Assembly (NCBI GenBank): GCA_963707665.1
Contig: CAVPQU010000005.1
Span: forward strand, 248,001 to 312,000
Source of the DNA: DATJCV01 sp963707665
GTDB lineage: Bacteria; Pseudomonadota; Gammaproteobacteria; Burkholderiales; Burkholderiaceae_D
DNA: 64,000 nucleotides
Reading direction: 5' to 3'
The position numbers and the translations under genes are program-made. Positions 26,940-37,911 of this stretch are shown one piece after another. Under the pieces are notes generated by a model, which was not told the DNA's origin, ran no database searches, and saw nothing but the letters and a program-made list of their open reading frames with translations. Each line of letters opens with the position of its first letter. Position 1 is the stretch's first letter.

Positions 26940-27116
26940 TCAGCTTTCCGGGTCGGCATCCGGCGGTGGATCGGCGGCGGGGATCGTGTATTTCTCATCG
27001 GCCCAAGCGCCGAGATCGATTTGCTTGCAGCGCTCGCTGCAGAACGGCCGAAACTTGTTATCCGGCTTCCATGCCACCGGTTTTCCGCAAGTCGGACAGT
27101 TGACGAGTTGAGCCAT
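26940..27116 (-). CDS. yacG: DNA gyrase inhibitor YacG
   Basis: A 58-residue zinc protein. It begins MAQLVNCPTCGKPVAWK and contains FCSERCKQIDLGAWADEKY, giving the four zinc cysteines in CPTC and CSERC spacing. In E. coli, YacG binds GyrB and inhibits gyrase. The tail is proline- and aspartate-rich. It sits 13 bases downstream of zapD on the same strand, the standard coaE-zapD-yacG order, and is too short to be found with a 60-residue cutoff. Confidence 0.93.
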   Translation of the reverse strand: MAQLVNCPTCGKPVAWKPDNKFRPFCSERCKQIDLGAWADEKYTIPAADPPPDADPES

Positions 27117-27129
27117 CACATCACCACGC

Positions 27130-27885
27130 TCAGAAATTACACAACGTCAATTCGAACGGTACTTCGCCGTCGAACGGCTTCGGTTTCATGTTGCCGTCCT
27201 GCGACGTGAAGCGCACCCACAGCATGTATTTGTTGGCCGAAATTTCAGGGATTGCGCCTAGCGCCGGATCCAGCGTCAGGCGCAGCATCTGGTATACCTT
27301 GCCTTGAAGCATCTGCTGGTAACTGCCGCCCTGAGCATTGATTTTGACCGTCTGTCCCGATTCCCGCAATAGCCGCAGTACGACGCCGATCGCATCGAAC
27401 AGCGGTGCCAGCGGTGCAAACCATTTGGAAATATCGGCCAAGCGCTCGGGAGCCGGACGGTGCTGCCATGCATAGTAGGACGGCAGGTCGAACTCGCAGG
27501 CGCCGCCGGGGATGATGGTGCGTCCGCGGATACTCATCAGCCATTCGTTGTCGCGCACGTTCTGGCCGGTGCGCCCTTGCGCGGCCATCAGCGCACTGCT
27601 GGCGCGATCGACTTCGGACAGGATGCGCTCCAGCATCTCCGGCTGGACATTGGGATTGCTCTTGAAACCCAGCAGCGTATGCTTTTGCCGCTCCAGCTCC
27701 TGCAGCAGGTCGGATTTCAGATCGGCGCGCCCAGCCACTTCCAGCATTTCAAAGATGGTGGAGAGCGCAACGTGGTGCTGCAGGGCATGTTCCTGCTGGA
27801 CAAAAAATGCGAATTTCTCGTAAAGGTCTTCCAACCGCAACAACGTGCGAATGCGCTCGTTGAATGGGTATTCGTAGACAATCAA
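27130..27885 (-). CDS. zapD: Cell division protein ZapD
   Basis: ZapD cross-links FtsZ filaments and stabilises the Z-ring. The 251-residue product begins (M)IVYEYPFNERIRTLLRLEDL, the conserved family N-terminus, and has the largely helical then beta domain structure, with RGRTIIPGGACEFDLPSYYAW. The start is a TTG at 27885 with an AAGGA ribosome site eight bases before it. The frame is open further upstream to 27942, but no conserved sequence lies there. It belongs to the minus-strand coaE-zapD-yacG unit. Confidence 0.94.
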   Translation of the reverse strand: MIVYEYPFNERIRTLLRLEDLYEKFAFFVQQEHALQHHVALSTIFEMLEVAGRADLKSDLLQELERQKHTLLGFKSNPNVQPEMLERILSEVDRASSALMAAQGRTGQNVRDNEWLMSIRGRTIIPGGACEFDLPSYYAWQHRPAPERLADISKWFAPLAPLFDAIGVVLRLLRESGQTVKINAQGGSYQQMLQGKVYQMLRLTLDPALGAIPEISANKYMLWVRFTSQDGNMKPKPFDGEVPFELTLCNF

Positions 27886-27978
27886 AGTGCATTCCTTAAA
27901 AGGTGGCGGGGCGCCGGATGTACGTGATTCTGAACGAAGCACTGCAAAATTACAAACGTACCAACGCCAGCGCTGGGC

Positions 27979-28602
27979 TCAGTTCGTTTTCGACTGCGCC
28001 AGATACAAAGCGTGCAGCCGCTCGACTTGCGGGATCAGGGCCGCCGGATCACTGTCGTTGGTAATCACGTCGTCGGCCGCCGCCAGCCGCGCGGCGCGCG
28101 TGGCCTGGGCCGCCATGATGGCTTGCACCTGGGCGGCGCCCATGCTGTTGCGGCGCATCACGCGCTCGACCTGCAGTGCTTCCGGGCAGTCCACTACCAG
28201 CACCCGCGCCACCCGCTGGCGCCAGCGGCCGGATTCGACCAGCAAGGGCACCACGAAGATGAGATAGCTGCCGCGGGCCGAGCTTGCCGCGCGTTCGCAT
28301 TCGCTCTGGATCAGCGGGTGCAAGATCGCCTCCAGCTGTTTTTTGGCAGCACCGTCGGAAAACACGCGCTGGCGCATTTTTACCCGGTCCATCGCACCGT
28401 CCGCGCTGATGAACTCGGTGCCGAAGGCAGCGCGAATCGCCGCCATGGCCGCACCGTTCGCCTGCGTCAGCTGATGCGCAATCTGGTCGGTGTCGATGAT
28501 GGCAGCGCCGCGTTGGGCGAACAGGTCCGCCACCATGCTCTTGCCGCTGCCGATGCCGCCGGTCAGTCCGACCACGAAAAGCGGAGTTGCCGTGTTCGTC
28601 AT
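27979..28602 (-). CDS. coaE: Dephospho-CoA kinase CoaE
   Basis: CoaE phosphorylates dephospho-CoA at the 3' hydroxyl in the last step of coenzyme A synthesis. The 207-residue protein has the P-loop VGLTGGIGSGKSMVADLF near the N-terminus, IDTDQIAHQL with the catalytic aspartate, HPLIQSECERA, and VPLLVESGRW. It starts four bases after the pilD stop on the same strand, so it is probably cotranscribed with the pil genes. Confidence 0.96.
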   Translation of the reverse strand: MTNTATPLFVVGLTGGIGSGKSMVADLFAQRGAAIIDTDQIAHQLTQANGAAMAAIRAAFGTEFISADGAMDRVKMRQRVFSDGAAKKQLEAILHPLIQSECERAASSARGSYLIFVVPLLVESGRWRQRVARVLVVDCPEALQVERVMRRNSMGAAQVQAIMAAQATRAARLAAADDVITNDSDPAALIPQVERLHALYLAQSKTN

Positions 28603-28606
28603 CGCT

Positions 28607-29470
28607 CTATAGTGAACCGAGATACAGCGTGAGCAGCGGCTTGCCGTAAAAAAGCGCCAACAGACCGGCCGCCGCCAGATACGGGCCGAATGGGATCGGA
28701 ATGTTGCGGCCGTGGCGCGCGAATACGATCAGCGCGATGCCGACTGCGGCGCCAACCAGTGACGACAGCAGCACGATCACGGTCAGCATTTTCCAGCCGA
28801 GCCAGGCGCCGAGTGCGGCCAGCAGCTTGAAGTCGCCATAGCCCATGCCTTCCTTGCCGGTGGTCAGCTTGAACAGCCAGTAGACCGACCACAGCGCCAG
28901 GTAACCAGCGGCGGCACCGATCACTGCTTCATGCAGTGGCACGAAGGTACCGTTCAGGTTGATCAGCAAGCCACCCCACAGCAGCGGCAGGGTCAGGTCA
29001 TCCGGCAGCAACTGGGTATCGGCGTCGATGAAGGTCATCGCAATCAGGAAATAGGTAAATACCAGCGCCGCCAGTCCCGCCATGCCGCTGCCGAAATGCC
29101 AGATGAGCCCGAACGACAGCGCCCCGGTCAGCAGTTCGACCAGCGGGTAGCGGATCGAAATCGGCGCCTTGCATTGCGCGCATTTGCCACGCAGCAGCAG
29201 GTAGCTGAGCACCGGGATATTCTCCAGCGCCGTGATCTGGTGGCCGCAGTGTGGACACGCCGAGCGCGGCAGCATCAGGTCGTAGCGGTCGGTGTGCGGC
29301 AACGGCTGGCTGCCTTCGCTTGCCACATAGTTGTCCGATTCGCGCTGCATCATGCGCGGCAAGCGATGGATCACGACATTCAGAAAGCTGCCGATCACCA
29401 GCCCGAAGACAGCGGCCGCGGTGGCGGCCAACCAATTGCCGGGGGGCGCCAACCACAACGATTCCGGCAT
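28607..29470 (-). CDS. pilD: Prepilin peptidase / N-methyltransferase PilD
   Basis: PilD cleaves the leader of type IV prepilins and related pseudopilins and methylates the new N-terminus. The 287-residue integral membrane protein has about eight helices. The zinc-binding cysteines C72, C75, C97 and C100 are present (CPHC and CAQC), and both catalytic aspartates are in FIDADTQLLPD and MGYGDFKLLA. It shares a base with the pilC end and follows pilC in the pilB-pilC-pilD operon. No pilin gene is in the window. Confidence 0.96.
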   Translation of the reverse strand: MPESLWLAPPGNWLAATAAAVFGLVIGSFLNVVIHRLPRMMQRESDNYVASEGSQPLPHTDRYDLMLPRSACPHCGHQITALENIPVLSYLLLRGKCAQCKAPISIRYPLVELLTGALSFGLIWHFGSGMAGLAALVFTYFLIAMTFIDADTQLLPDDLTLPLLWGGLLINLNGTFVPLHEAVIGAAAGYLALWSVYWLFKLTTGKEGMGYGDFKLLAALGAWLGWKMLTVIVLLSSLVGAAVGIALIVFARHGRNIPIPFGPYLAAAGLLALFYGKPLLTLYLGSL

Positions 29471-30693
29471 CAGACCACCGCTCCCAGCTTGAAGATCGGC
29501 AGATACATCGCAATTACCAGGCCGCCGATCAGCACGCCCAGGATCACCATGATCAGCGGCTCCATCAGGGAGGACAGCGAGGCCACCGCTTCGTCCACTT
29601 CTTCCTCGTAGAAATCCGCCACCTTGCCGAGCATCTGGTCCAGGGCGCCGGATTCTTCACCGATGGACACCATTTGCGTCACCATGTTCGGGAAGACGTC
29701 GGAATTTTGCATCGCCACAGTCAGGCTGGTGCCGGTGCTGACTTCGGTCTGGATTTTTTTCGTGGCATCGAGATAGACGGCGTTGCCGGCAGCGCCGCCG
29801 ACCGAGTCGAGCGATTCCACCAGCGGCACGCCGGCGGCGAACATGGTGGCCAGGGTGCGGGTCCAGCGGGCGATGGTGGCCTTGCGGATCACGGCGCCGA
29901 AAATCGGTGCTTTCAGCAGCAGCCTGTCCATGAAGCGCTGCACCTTCAGCGAGCGCCGCCAGGACTGGAAGAACAGGTACAGGCCGCCAAACACCACGCC
30001 GAAGATGATGTACCAGTTGGCCACGAAGAAGTCTGAAATCGCCATCACCATCAGGGTCGGCGCCGGCAGGTCGGCGCCGAAGCTGGTGAACACTTCCTTG
30101 AAGGCCGGCACCACCCAGATCATGATGACCGAGGTGACCACGAACGCCACCACCAGGATCGAGATCGGATAAAACAGCGCCGACTTGATCTTGCCCTTGA
30201 TCGCGATGGTTTTTTCCTTGTAGACCGCGAGCCGGGTCAGCAGGTCTTCCAGAATGCCGGCCTGTTCGCCGGCGCCGACCAGGTTGCAGAACAGCGGATC
30301 GAAATACAGCGGATATTTGCGGAACGCCTGGTTCAGGCTGGTGCCGGTTTCGACGTCGGCGCGGATGTCGTGCACCAGTTTCGACACCGATGGATTGGAA
30401 TGCCCCTTGGCCACGATATCGAAGGATTGCAGCAGCGGTACGCCGGCCTTCATCATGGTCGCCAGCTGCCGCGTAAACAGCGTGATGTCCTTGTCCGAAA
30501 TCCGCTTGCCGCTGCGGAATGATTTTTTCTTGACCTTGGTAACCAGGATGCCTTGCCGCCGCAGCGTGACGTTGACCACGGTGTCACCACTGGCGCGCAT
30601 TTCGCCGCTGACCCGTTTGCCCTGCTTGTCCTTGCCCTCCCAGGCAAAGATCGACTCCTTGACCTGGCCGGCGCTGCGTGCGGCAGTTGCCAT
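29470..30693 (-). CDS. pilC: Type IV pilus inner-membrane platform protein PilC
   Basis: PilC is the polytopic platform protein of type IV pilus assembly. The 407-residue product has two repeated T2SF cytoplasmic domains, each followed by hydrophobic helices: the first begins LFTRQLATMMKAGVPLLQSF and the second RWTRTLATMFAAGVPLVESL. The duplicated pattern is diagnostic. It lies 13 bases after pilB and touches pilD. Confidence 0.95.
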   Translation of the reverse strand: MATAARSAGQVKESIFAWEGKDKQGKRVSGEMRASGDTVVNVTLRRQGILVTKVKKKSFRSGKRISDKDITLFTRQLATMMKAGVPLLQSFDIVAKGHSNPSVSKLVHDIRADVETGTSLNQAFRKYPLYFDPLFCNLVGAGEQAGILEDLLTRLAVYKEKTIAIKGKIKSALFYPISILVVAFVVTSVIMIWVVPAFKEVFTSFGADLPAPTLMVMAISDFFVANWYIIFGVVFGGLYLFFQSWRRSLKVQRFMDRLLLKAPIFGAVIRKATIARWTRTLATMFAAGVPLVESLDSVGGAAGNAVYLDATKKIQTEVSTGTSLTVAMQNSDVFPNMVTQMVSIGEESGALDQMLGKVADFYEEEVDEAVASLSSLMEPLIMVILGVLIGGLVIAMYLPIFKLGAVV

Positions 30694-30706
30694 ATGCGTT
30701 CCCCTG

Positions 30707-32431
<1,725 letters not shown>

Positions 32432-32552
32432 AGGTGTTTAAGCCGGAAAACGCGCGTGGAATATCGGAAGTCGATTAGATAATGCCTCCGGGCAGTTGAT
32501 TTGTAAAGTTATTGCCCGGAAACTGTTTCCGTGCATCGTGTTACTGCCACAT

Positions 32553-33857
32553 TTATTGGTAATCGTCGCTGTGCTCGCCAACAATAACCGGTGCCACCAA
32601 CTTCACCACCTTGATCGCCTGATCGCGTACCTGGACGACTTCGATGATGCAATTGTCGATTTTCAGGCAGACATTAGCTTCCGGAATGTCCTGCAGCCAT
32701 TCCAGCAACAAGCCGTTCAGGGTCTTGGGGCCGTCCACCGGGAAATTCAGTCCCAATTGCTTGTTGATATCGCGTAGCGTGGTACTGCCTTCCAGCAGGC
32801 ATTCACCATTGGCATCCCAACTGAATTTATCGGCACGCGCCGCACCCGGCACCGAAGTGGTGAATTCCCCGATCATTTCCTCAATGATGTCTTCCAGTGT
32901 TACCAACCCCTGCACTTCGCCGTATTCATCGACGATGATGCCGAGCCGCTCGTGATTTTCCTGAAAATATTGCAGTTGTGTAAAAACATCAGTCCCCTCC
33001 GGAATGTAATACGGCGTTCCCAGTAATTCGCGGAAATGCTGCACTTCCAGTTCTTCCTCCAGGTTCAGCAGGCCAACCGCCTTGCGTACATGCAGGATGC
33101 CGACGATCTGGTTGATTTCTCCCTCATAGACCGGCAGCTTGTTGTGGTAGCAGGTGGTCAGCTGGCGCGTGATTTCAGCCACCGGCACCGACAGGTTGAG
33201 CGCCTCGATCTGCGAACGCGGCGTCATGATGTCCTCGACCGAGATTTTTTCCAGGTCGAACAGGTTGAGCAAGATGCTGCGATGCTTTTGCGGAATGAAG
33301 GTGCTGCTTTCCAGCACGATCGAGCGCAATTCTTCTGGCGACAGGCGCTGATCGCGTGCTGCATTGCCAGCCTTGATGTGCAACAGCTTCAGCAGCCCGG
33401 CGACGAACAGGTTGACGAACCAGATCACCGGCTTGCCGATCGTCATCAGCGGCTTCAGGATGAAACTGGCCGGCAGCGCGATCCGTTCCGGATAGGTAGC
33501 GCCAATCACCTTGGGCGTGATTTCAGAAAAGACGATCAGCAGGAAAGCCACCGCGGCGGTGGCCAGCGTGATTACCCGCTCATGATTGCCGAAGGCGGAA
33601 ATGGCGATTGCCGTCACGAGACCGGTGGCCAGCGCATTGATTAGCGTGTTGGCGATCAGGATCAGCGACAACACCCGTTCGACGCGTTCTAGCAGCCACA
33701 GCGTGATGATCGCCAGCTTGTTGCCGCGCTTGGCCAGATGCTTGACTCGATGCCGGTTCAGCGCCATCAGCGCGGTTTCGGAAATCGAAAAAAAAGCCGA
33801 CAGGCTGATCAATACCGCGAGTGCAACGAGTTGCACCCATAAGGGCACGGCATCCAA
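32553..33857 (-). CDS. HlyC/CorC family membrane protein (CNNM, paired CBS, CorC domain)
   Basis: The 434-residue protein has an N-terminal CNNM membrane domain of three to four helices with SISETALMALNRHRVKHLA, a pair of CBS domains (DIMTPRSQIEALNLS to GLVTLEDIIEEMIGE), and a C-terminal CorC/HlyC transporter-associated domain. Such proteins are linked to magnesium or cobalt efflux or membrane repair, but the substrate here is not defined. It stands alone upstream of pilB on the same strand. The gap of 120 bases to pilB contains no clear terminator. Confidence 0.88.
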   Translation of the reverse strand: MDAVPLWVQLVALAVLISLSAFFSISETALMALNRHRVKHLAKRGNKLAIITLWLLERVERVLSLILIANTLINALATGLVTAIAISAFGNHERVITLATAAVAFLLIVFSEITPKVIGATYPERIALPASFILKPLMTIGKPVIWFVNLFVAGLLKLLHIKAGNAARDQRLSPEELRSIVLESSTFIPQKHRSILLNLFDLEKISVEDIMTPRSQIEALNLSVPVAEITRQLTTCYHNKLPVYEGEINQIVGILHVRKAVGLLNLEEELEVQHFRELLGTPYYIPEGTDVFTQLQYFQENHERLGIIVDEYGEVQGLVTLEDIIEEMIGEFTTSVPGAARADKFSWDANGECLLEGSTTLRDINKQLGLNFPVDGPKTLNGLLLEWLQDIPEANVCLKIDNCIIEVVQVRDQAIKVVKLVAPVIVGEHSDDYQ

Positions 33858-34030
33858 AGGGTCACCGTAGAGTAAGTTACATGGAAAAGGGTGCTGGACG
33901 GGAAGCGGTGTCCGAGCTCCGGGCGCCGAATTTCATCAGCCGCAGAGGCGATGAAATGAGGGGCGTGCCGGCGCGAGTCTAATGTATACCTGTCTTCGGT
34001 TCAAGTTTCGCTCGCTTGGCCGGCAGCGGG

Positions 34031-35233
34031 TCACAGTGTGCCGCGTTGCAGCCACGCCTGCGCCAGCCGCACCCAGTAGGTGGCGCCGATAGGCAGCAGC
34101 TCATCATTGAAGTCGTAGCTCGGGTTGTGCAGATTGCATGGCCCCAGTCCATGGCCACTGGCGCGATGCCCGCCTTCGCCGTTGCCGATGAAGACGTAGC
34201 AGCCCGGTTTTTCCTGCAGCATGAAGGCGAAATCCTCGGCGCCCATGGTCGGTTCGACGTTGGCCACAATGCGTTCCGCGCCGACCAGTTCCTGCATCAC
34301 GTTCAGCGCGAAGGCCGTTTCCTCCACATGGTTGATCAGCGGCGGGTAATTGCGCTTGAAGCGGAACTCGATCGTGGCGCCAAAGGCGGCGGCCGTGTGC
34401 TCGGCGACCTGTTGCATGCGGCTTTCGATCAAATCCAGCACCGGCACGCTGAAGGTGCGCACGGTGCCGATCAGACTGGCGTCGTCCGGAATGACGTTGG
34501 TGGCGCTGCCGGCGTGGATCTGGGTGATCGACAGCACGGCTGCATCGAGCGGATTCTTGTTGCGCGAGACGATGGTTTGCCAGCCCTGCGCGATCTGCAC
34601 CGCGACCAGCACCGGATCGACGCTCATGTGCGGTTGCGCCGCGTGCGAACCACGCCCCTTGACGATGACTTCGAATTCGTTCGAGGACGCCATCATCGGC
34701 CCCGGCGTGACGCCGAAGCTGCCCACCGCCAGTCCTGGCCAGTTGTGCATGCCGAACACTGCTTGCATCGGATATTTCTCGAACAGGCCGTCGTCCATCA
34801 TGCGTTTGGCGCCGCCACCACCTTCCTCGGCCGGCTGGAAAATCACATAAATGGTGCCGGCAAACTCGCGCTGCTGCGCCAGGTAGTGAGCGGCGCCCAG
34901 CAGCATGGCGGTGTGGCCGTCATGGCCACAGGCGTGCATCTTGCCGGCATGGGTCGAGGCGTGCGGGAAAGTATTGAGCTCCTGCATCGGCAGCGCATCC
35001 ATGTCGGCGCGCAGGCCGACGGCCGCACTACCGGCACGGTTGCCGCGGATGATGCCGAGCACACCGGTCTGTCCCATGCCGCGTACCACTTCGATTCCCC
35101 ACTCCGTCAGTTTTTGCGCCACCACGTCGGCCGTGCGGTGCTCTTCGAAGCAAAGTTCGGGATGGGCATGCAGATCGCGCCGGATCTGCTGCAATTCGGT
35201 CTGGAACAGAACAATCGGATCGATCAGTCGCAA
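34031..35233 (-). CDS. M20 family amidohydrolase (hippurate hydrolase / aminoacylase-like)
   Basis: This 400-residue metallopeptidase-fold enzyme belongs to the M20D amidohydrolases, which cleave N-acyl amino acids such as hippurate. The metal-binding motifs MHACGHDGHTAMLLGAA, QPAEEGGGGAKRM and GMHNWPGL are intact, and the C-terminal histidine region TMGAEDFAFMLQEKPG is present. A small dimerisation domain is inserted in the middle as expected. It has no signal peptide, so it is cytoplasmic. The physiological substrate cannot be read from the sequence. Confidence 0.9.
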   Translation of the reverse strand: MRLIDPIVLFQTELQQIRRDLHAHPELCFEEHRTADVVAQKLTEWGIEVVRGMGQTGVLGIIRGNRAGSAAVGLRADMDALPMQELNTFPHASTHAGKMHACGHDGHTAMLLGAAHYLAQQREFAGTIYVIFQPAEEGGGGAKRMMDDGLFEKYPMQAVFGMHNWPGLAVGSFGVTPGPMMASSNEFEVIVKGRGSHAAQPHMSVDPVLVAVQIAQGWQTIVSRNKNPLDAAVLSITQIHAGSATNVIPDDASLIGTVRTFSVPVLDLIESRMQQVAEHTAAAFGATIEFRFKRNYPPLINHVEETAFALNVMQELVGAERIVANVEPTMGAEDFAFMLQEKPGCYVFIGNGEGGHRASGHGLGPCNLHNPSYDFNDELLPIGATYWVRLAQAWLQRGTL

Positions 35234-35323
35234 GACGGTCTCCTGAAGCAGTTATGGCCCTTATCTTACCGCTACGACGGCAAAGCGGCTGGTATCGGGT
35301 CATAGGCCGCGGGTACGCAAGGA

Positions 35324-35344
35324 AAATCGGATGATTTCCGATTT
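35324..35344 (-). terminator. Possible terminator for the 35408-37636 gene pair
   Basis: A 7-bp stem (AAATCGG with CCGATTT) surrounds a seven-base loop. Read on the minus strand it ends in a short TTTT run, downstream of the secreted-protein gene. The T tract is short. Confidence 0.45.
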
Positions 35345-35407
35345 GCTTGCCACTCCAGCAATTCTGGCAGGGCTGCCGCGTCGTTCAGCGCCGATCGCAC
35401 CGGCCGT

Positions 35408-35914
35408 TCAGCGTTTGCCGTCCGCAGCCGGCAAAATGATGAGGCTCTCGCCCTGCGGCGTGGTGGTCGGCTGGCTAGCCGCTTTGGGTGCTGGCAAGGC
35501 GTTTCCGACGGCGATCGGGATCGAGATGGCGCGGCTTCGCTTGCCGCGCGTGACGAACACGTTCAGATAATGCGCGCCGTCGGCCAGCGCGCGCACGGTT
35601 GGCGTGTCGGTGGCGATGCCGTCCGCGTTGGTGGTGAGGCGGCTGCGGCTGGCGCTTTGCAGTGCCAATCCGCCTTCGGTGCGGTATTCGATCGCCAGCG
35701 TGGTATTTGCACGGCCGGTCCTGAATTCGAGCTGCAGCGGCAGCGTGGCGCCGCTGGTGGTTTTTCCGTTCGACGTCAGCAGCACTTCGACTGCTGCGCC
35801 CGGCTTGCCGCCGTGGTGCGACTCGGCGGCAGCAGGCTGCTGGGTCGATGCGGCGCTGGTGGCGCCGCCGGCAAGCGCCAGCAACATACTGGCCAGATAG
35901 AGTGCGAGTTTCAT
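35408..35914 (-). CDS. Secreted hypothetical protein, partner of the adjacent metallopeptidase
   Basis: I do not recognise this 168-residue protein. It starts with a clear signal peptide (MKLALYLASMLLALAGGATS, then ASTQQ), so it is exported. The body looks like an all-beta domain of alternating hydrophobic residues (AVEVLLTSNGKTTSGATLPL and AHYLNVFVTRGKRSRAISI), reminiscent of an immunoglobulin-like fold, and ends with a proline- and threonine-rich tail. It begins 9 bases after the end of the metallopeptidase lipoprotein gene on the same strand, so the two are probably cotranscribed. Confidence 0.65.
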   Translation of the reverse strand: MKLALYLASMLLALAGGATSAASTQQPAAAESHHGGKPGAAVEVLLTSNGKTTSGATLPLQLEFRTGRANTTLAIEYRTEGGLALQSASRSRLTTNADGIATDTPTVRALADGAHYLNVFVTRGKRSRAISIPIAVGNALPAPKAASQPTTTPQGESLIILPAADGKR

Positions 35915-35923
35915 GGCGGATCC

Positions 35924-37636
35924 TTATCGGTCAAGCGCCGCGGTGAAGCAAGCCTGCAGGGCACTGGCATCGGTGTCGGTGACTGTTGCCACGTAATCGC
36001 CGGCTGCCAGGTTGAGTGGAAGTATGGCGGCGGTCGGCGCCGACCGTTGCACTGCCACGGCTTTTCCCTGGCTGTAGACGGCAACGGTGAGTGCGGGGGA
36101 GGCGGCATTGCTGGCTACTGCCAGTTGGTACGCTCCACCCTGGCCTTGTGCAATGCTGATTCGCAGGTAACGGACATTGCCCAATTTGTTGTTATCCGTG
36201 CCGAGCGCCGGATCACGGTCGTTGAAGGCATTGGTGCGGCAAATCCTGGCAGGTTGGCCGATCGCCAACGGTGTATACAGTGGCAACACGAATGCCGGAT
36301 CGCCGGCGCCGAGAGACGGCGCGTAGCGCTGGCTGGTACCCCAGATATCGAGCACGGCGCCATTGATCGTGTCGATGCCGGCCAGCAGGGAGTCGATGTC
36401 GCGCTGCGCCGTGGCAGCGGCGTTGGCGCGCAAGTAGGTAGCAAATGAAAACAGGCTGGTGAGTGCTTCAGTGTTTTTTTGCTGATCGACCATGACCCTG
36501 TAAATTGAACCAAAGCCGATCGCCGGTGTCTTGAACAGCTGATACAGCACATGCTGCACCGAGCTTTCGTTGAACCAGCCAAGCGGCTCGCCGGCGGCGA
36601 TTTGGTCGAGGTTGAACACGATGCCGAGCTCGCTTTGCAGCGCCCCGGCGGTATCCACGTACAGCGGGTCGTCACGTACCATACCGGCCAGCGCGTTGCC
36701 CCAGGCTTCGCTGAACGCGACCCGCATGTCGAGCAGATCATTGGCCTCGTGCGGGCCGTTCGGGTTGTCGGAGCGCGAGAACGTCGATTCGAAATAATGG
36801 CTCCATTCGTGCAGGATGACGCTGCTATCGTATTCGTCGGTGTCGAGGTTTTCGACACCGAGGAAATAGAGACCGGGCCGCGCGCCACCGGCTTGCCAAT
36901 GGCTGTTCCGGATATTACCGCTGGCCGGGTCGTCGCTATTGCCGGCCCGGTTGGCGGGACTCCAGTACGCAATCATCGGCGCGAAAACGGCCTTGTCGTC
37001 GACCGCCAGCACTTTCTGTTTGGCGGCGTAGATCTGGTCCAGGATCGCAAATGGCGCCGCCGAGCGCGGACTGCTGTAGCCGCTGCCGCCCCAGCCAGAA
37101 GCGGCGTGCAGGTCTTGCGTCTGACGAGTGCTGCCGCTATCGAATGGCATTCCTTGTAGCGCATACAGTGCGGCACCGGCGGATGTCCGATAGCCGTCGG
37201 AGGTGTTGTCACGGATCGAAAAATCCCAGCTGGCGCCGCTGCCGGCGGCTTGCAGAAGGCGGGCTTTGGCGCGCAGGCGGACAGTAGTATGGGCCGGTAC
37301 CGTCAGCGCGTACCGGCCGGCGGCATCGGTTTGGGTATGCGCCAGCACGGTACCGTCGTCGGCGACTGCTTCCACTTGCACGCCGCGTGCCGGCTTGATG
37401 CTGGTGTGCGCATAGTCCAGCTTGCCGCCGAGCGTGCCGTTGGCATCCGGAGCGGAAGCAACTGCCGGCACTGAATCGTAGCTAACGTGACCGCTCAAAT
37501 TGACGCGGGGACTGTCATCGCCACCACCGCCACCGCAGCCGGCGAGTGCCAGTGCGGCCAGCAGCAGTGCTGGCATGGTGGTGAGTAATCGTGGTTTGGA
37601 TGGGTGTGAATCGATTGCAAAGGCGGCGTGAAGCAC
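35924..37636 (-). CDS. Putative zinc metallopeptidase lipoprotein
   Basis: This 570-residue protein has a lipoprotein signal with lipobox LALAGC (C34) followed by five glycines and two aspartates. Next comes a carboxypeptidase-regulatory-like beta domain (ARGVQVEAVADDGT, GRYALTVPAHTTVRL). The middle holds H276-E-W-S-H280 in SVILHEWSHYFESTF, an HExxH zinc site, with E310 in AFSEAWGNALAG as a likely third ligand, suggesting a gluzincin-type peptidase. The C-terminal 120 residues look like a bacterial pre-peptidase beta domain. I cannot name a family with confidence. The likely location is the periplasmic side of the inner or outer membrane. Confidence 0.7.
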   Translation of the reverse strand: MLHAAFAIDSHPSKPRLLTTMPALLLAALALAGCGGGGGDDSPRVNLSGHVSYDSVPAVASAPDANGTLGGKLDYAHTSIKPARGVQVEAVADDGTVLAHTQTDAAGRYALTVPAHTTVRLRAKARLLQAAGSGASWDFSIRDNTSDGYRTSAGAALYALQGMPFDSGSTRQTQDLHAASGWGGSGYSSPRSAAPFAILDQIYAAKQKVLAVDDKAVFAPMIAYWSPANRAGNSDDPASGNIRNSHWQAGGARPGLYFLGVENLDTDEYDSSVILHEWSHYFESTFSRSDNPNGPHEANDLLDMRVAFSEAWGNALAGMVRDDPLYVDTAGALQSELGIVFNLDQIAAGEPLGWFNESSVQHVLYQLFKTPAIGFGSIYRVMVDQQKNTEALTSLFSFATYLRANAAATAQRDIDSLLAGIDTINGAVLDIWGTSQRYAPSLGAGDPAFVLPLYTPLAIGQPARICRTNAFNDRDPALGTDNNKLGNVRYLRISIAQGQGGAYQLAVASNAASPALTVAVYSQGKAVAVQRSAPTAAILPLNLAAGDYVATVTDTDASALQACFTAALDR

Positions 37637-37911
37637 TTACTTACTCCGAAGATTTTGTTTTTGCGTAGCGGTGGTTCAGGCCGAAAAATAGCGCCGCGAT
37701 GCGGGCGGAATCATCTTGACTGAGTGCATTCCAATTTGGGCGTCGGCCCGTCTCGCATCTGCCATACTGATCGTGTTCGTCATGCGACTGGTGCGCCGAT
37801 GCTTTAGGGCAATGTGGACGGTAGGATACAAATCCGTGTGGAAAGTTCTGGCAGATCCGGTAGCCGGAGAGACGATTCAATGATCATCCGGCAAGTGTGA
37901 GAAATGAAAGT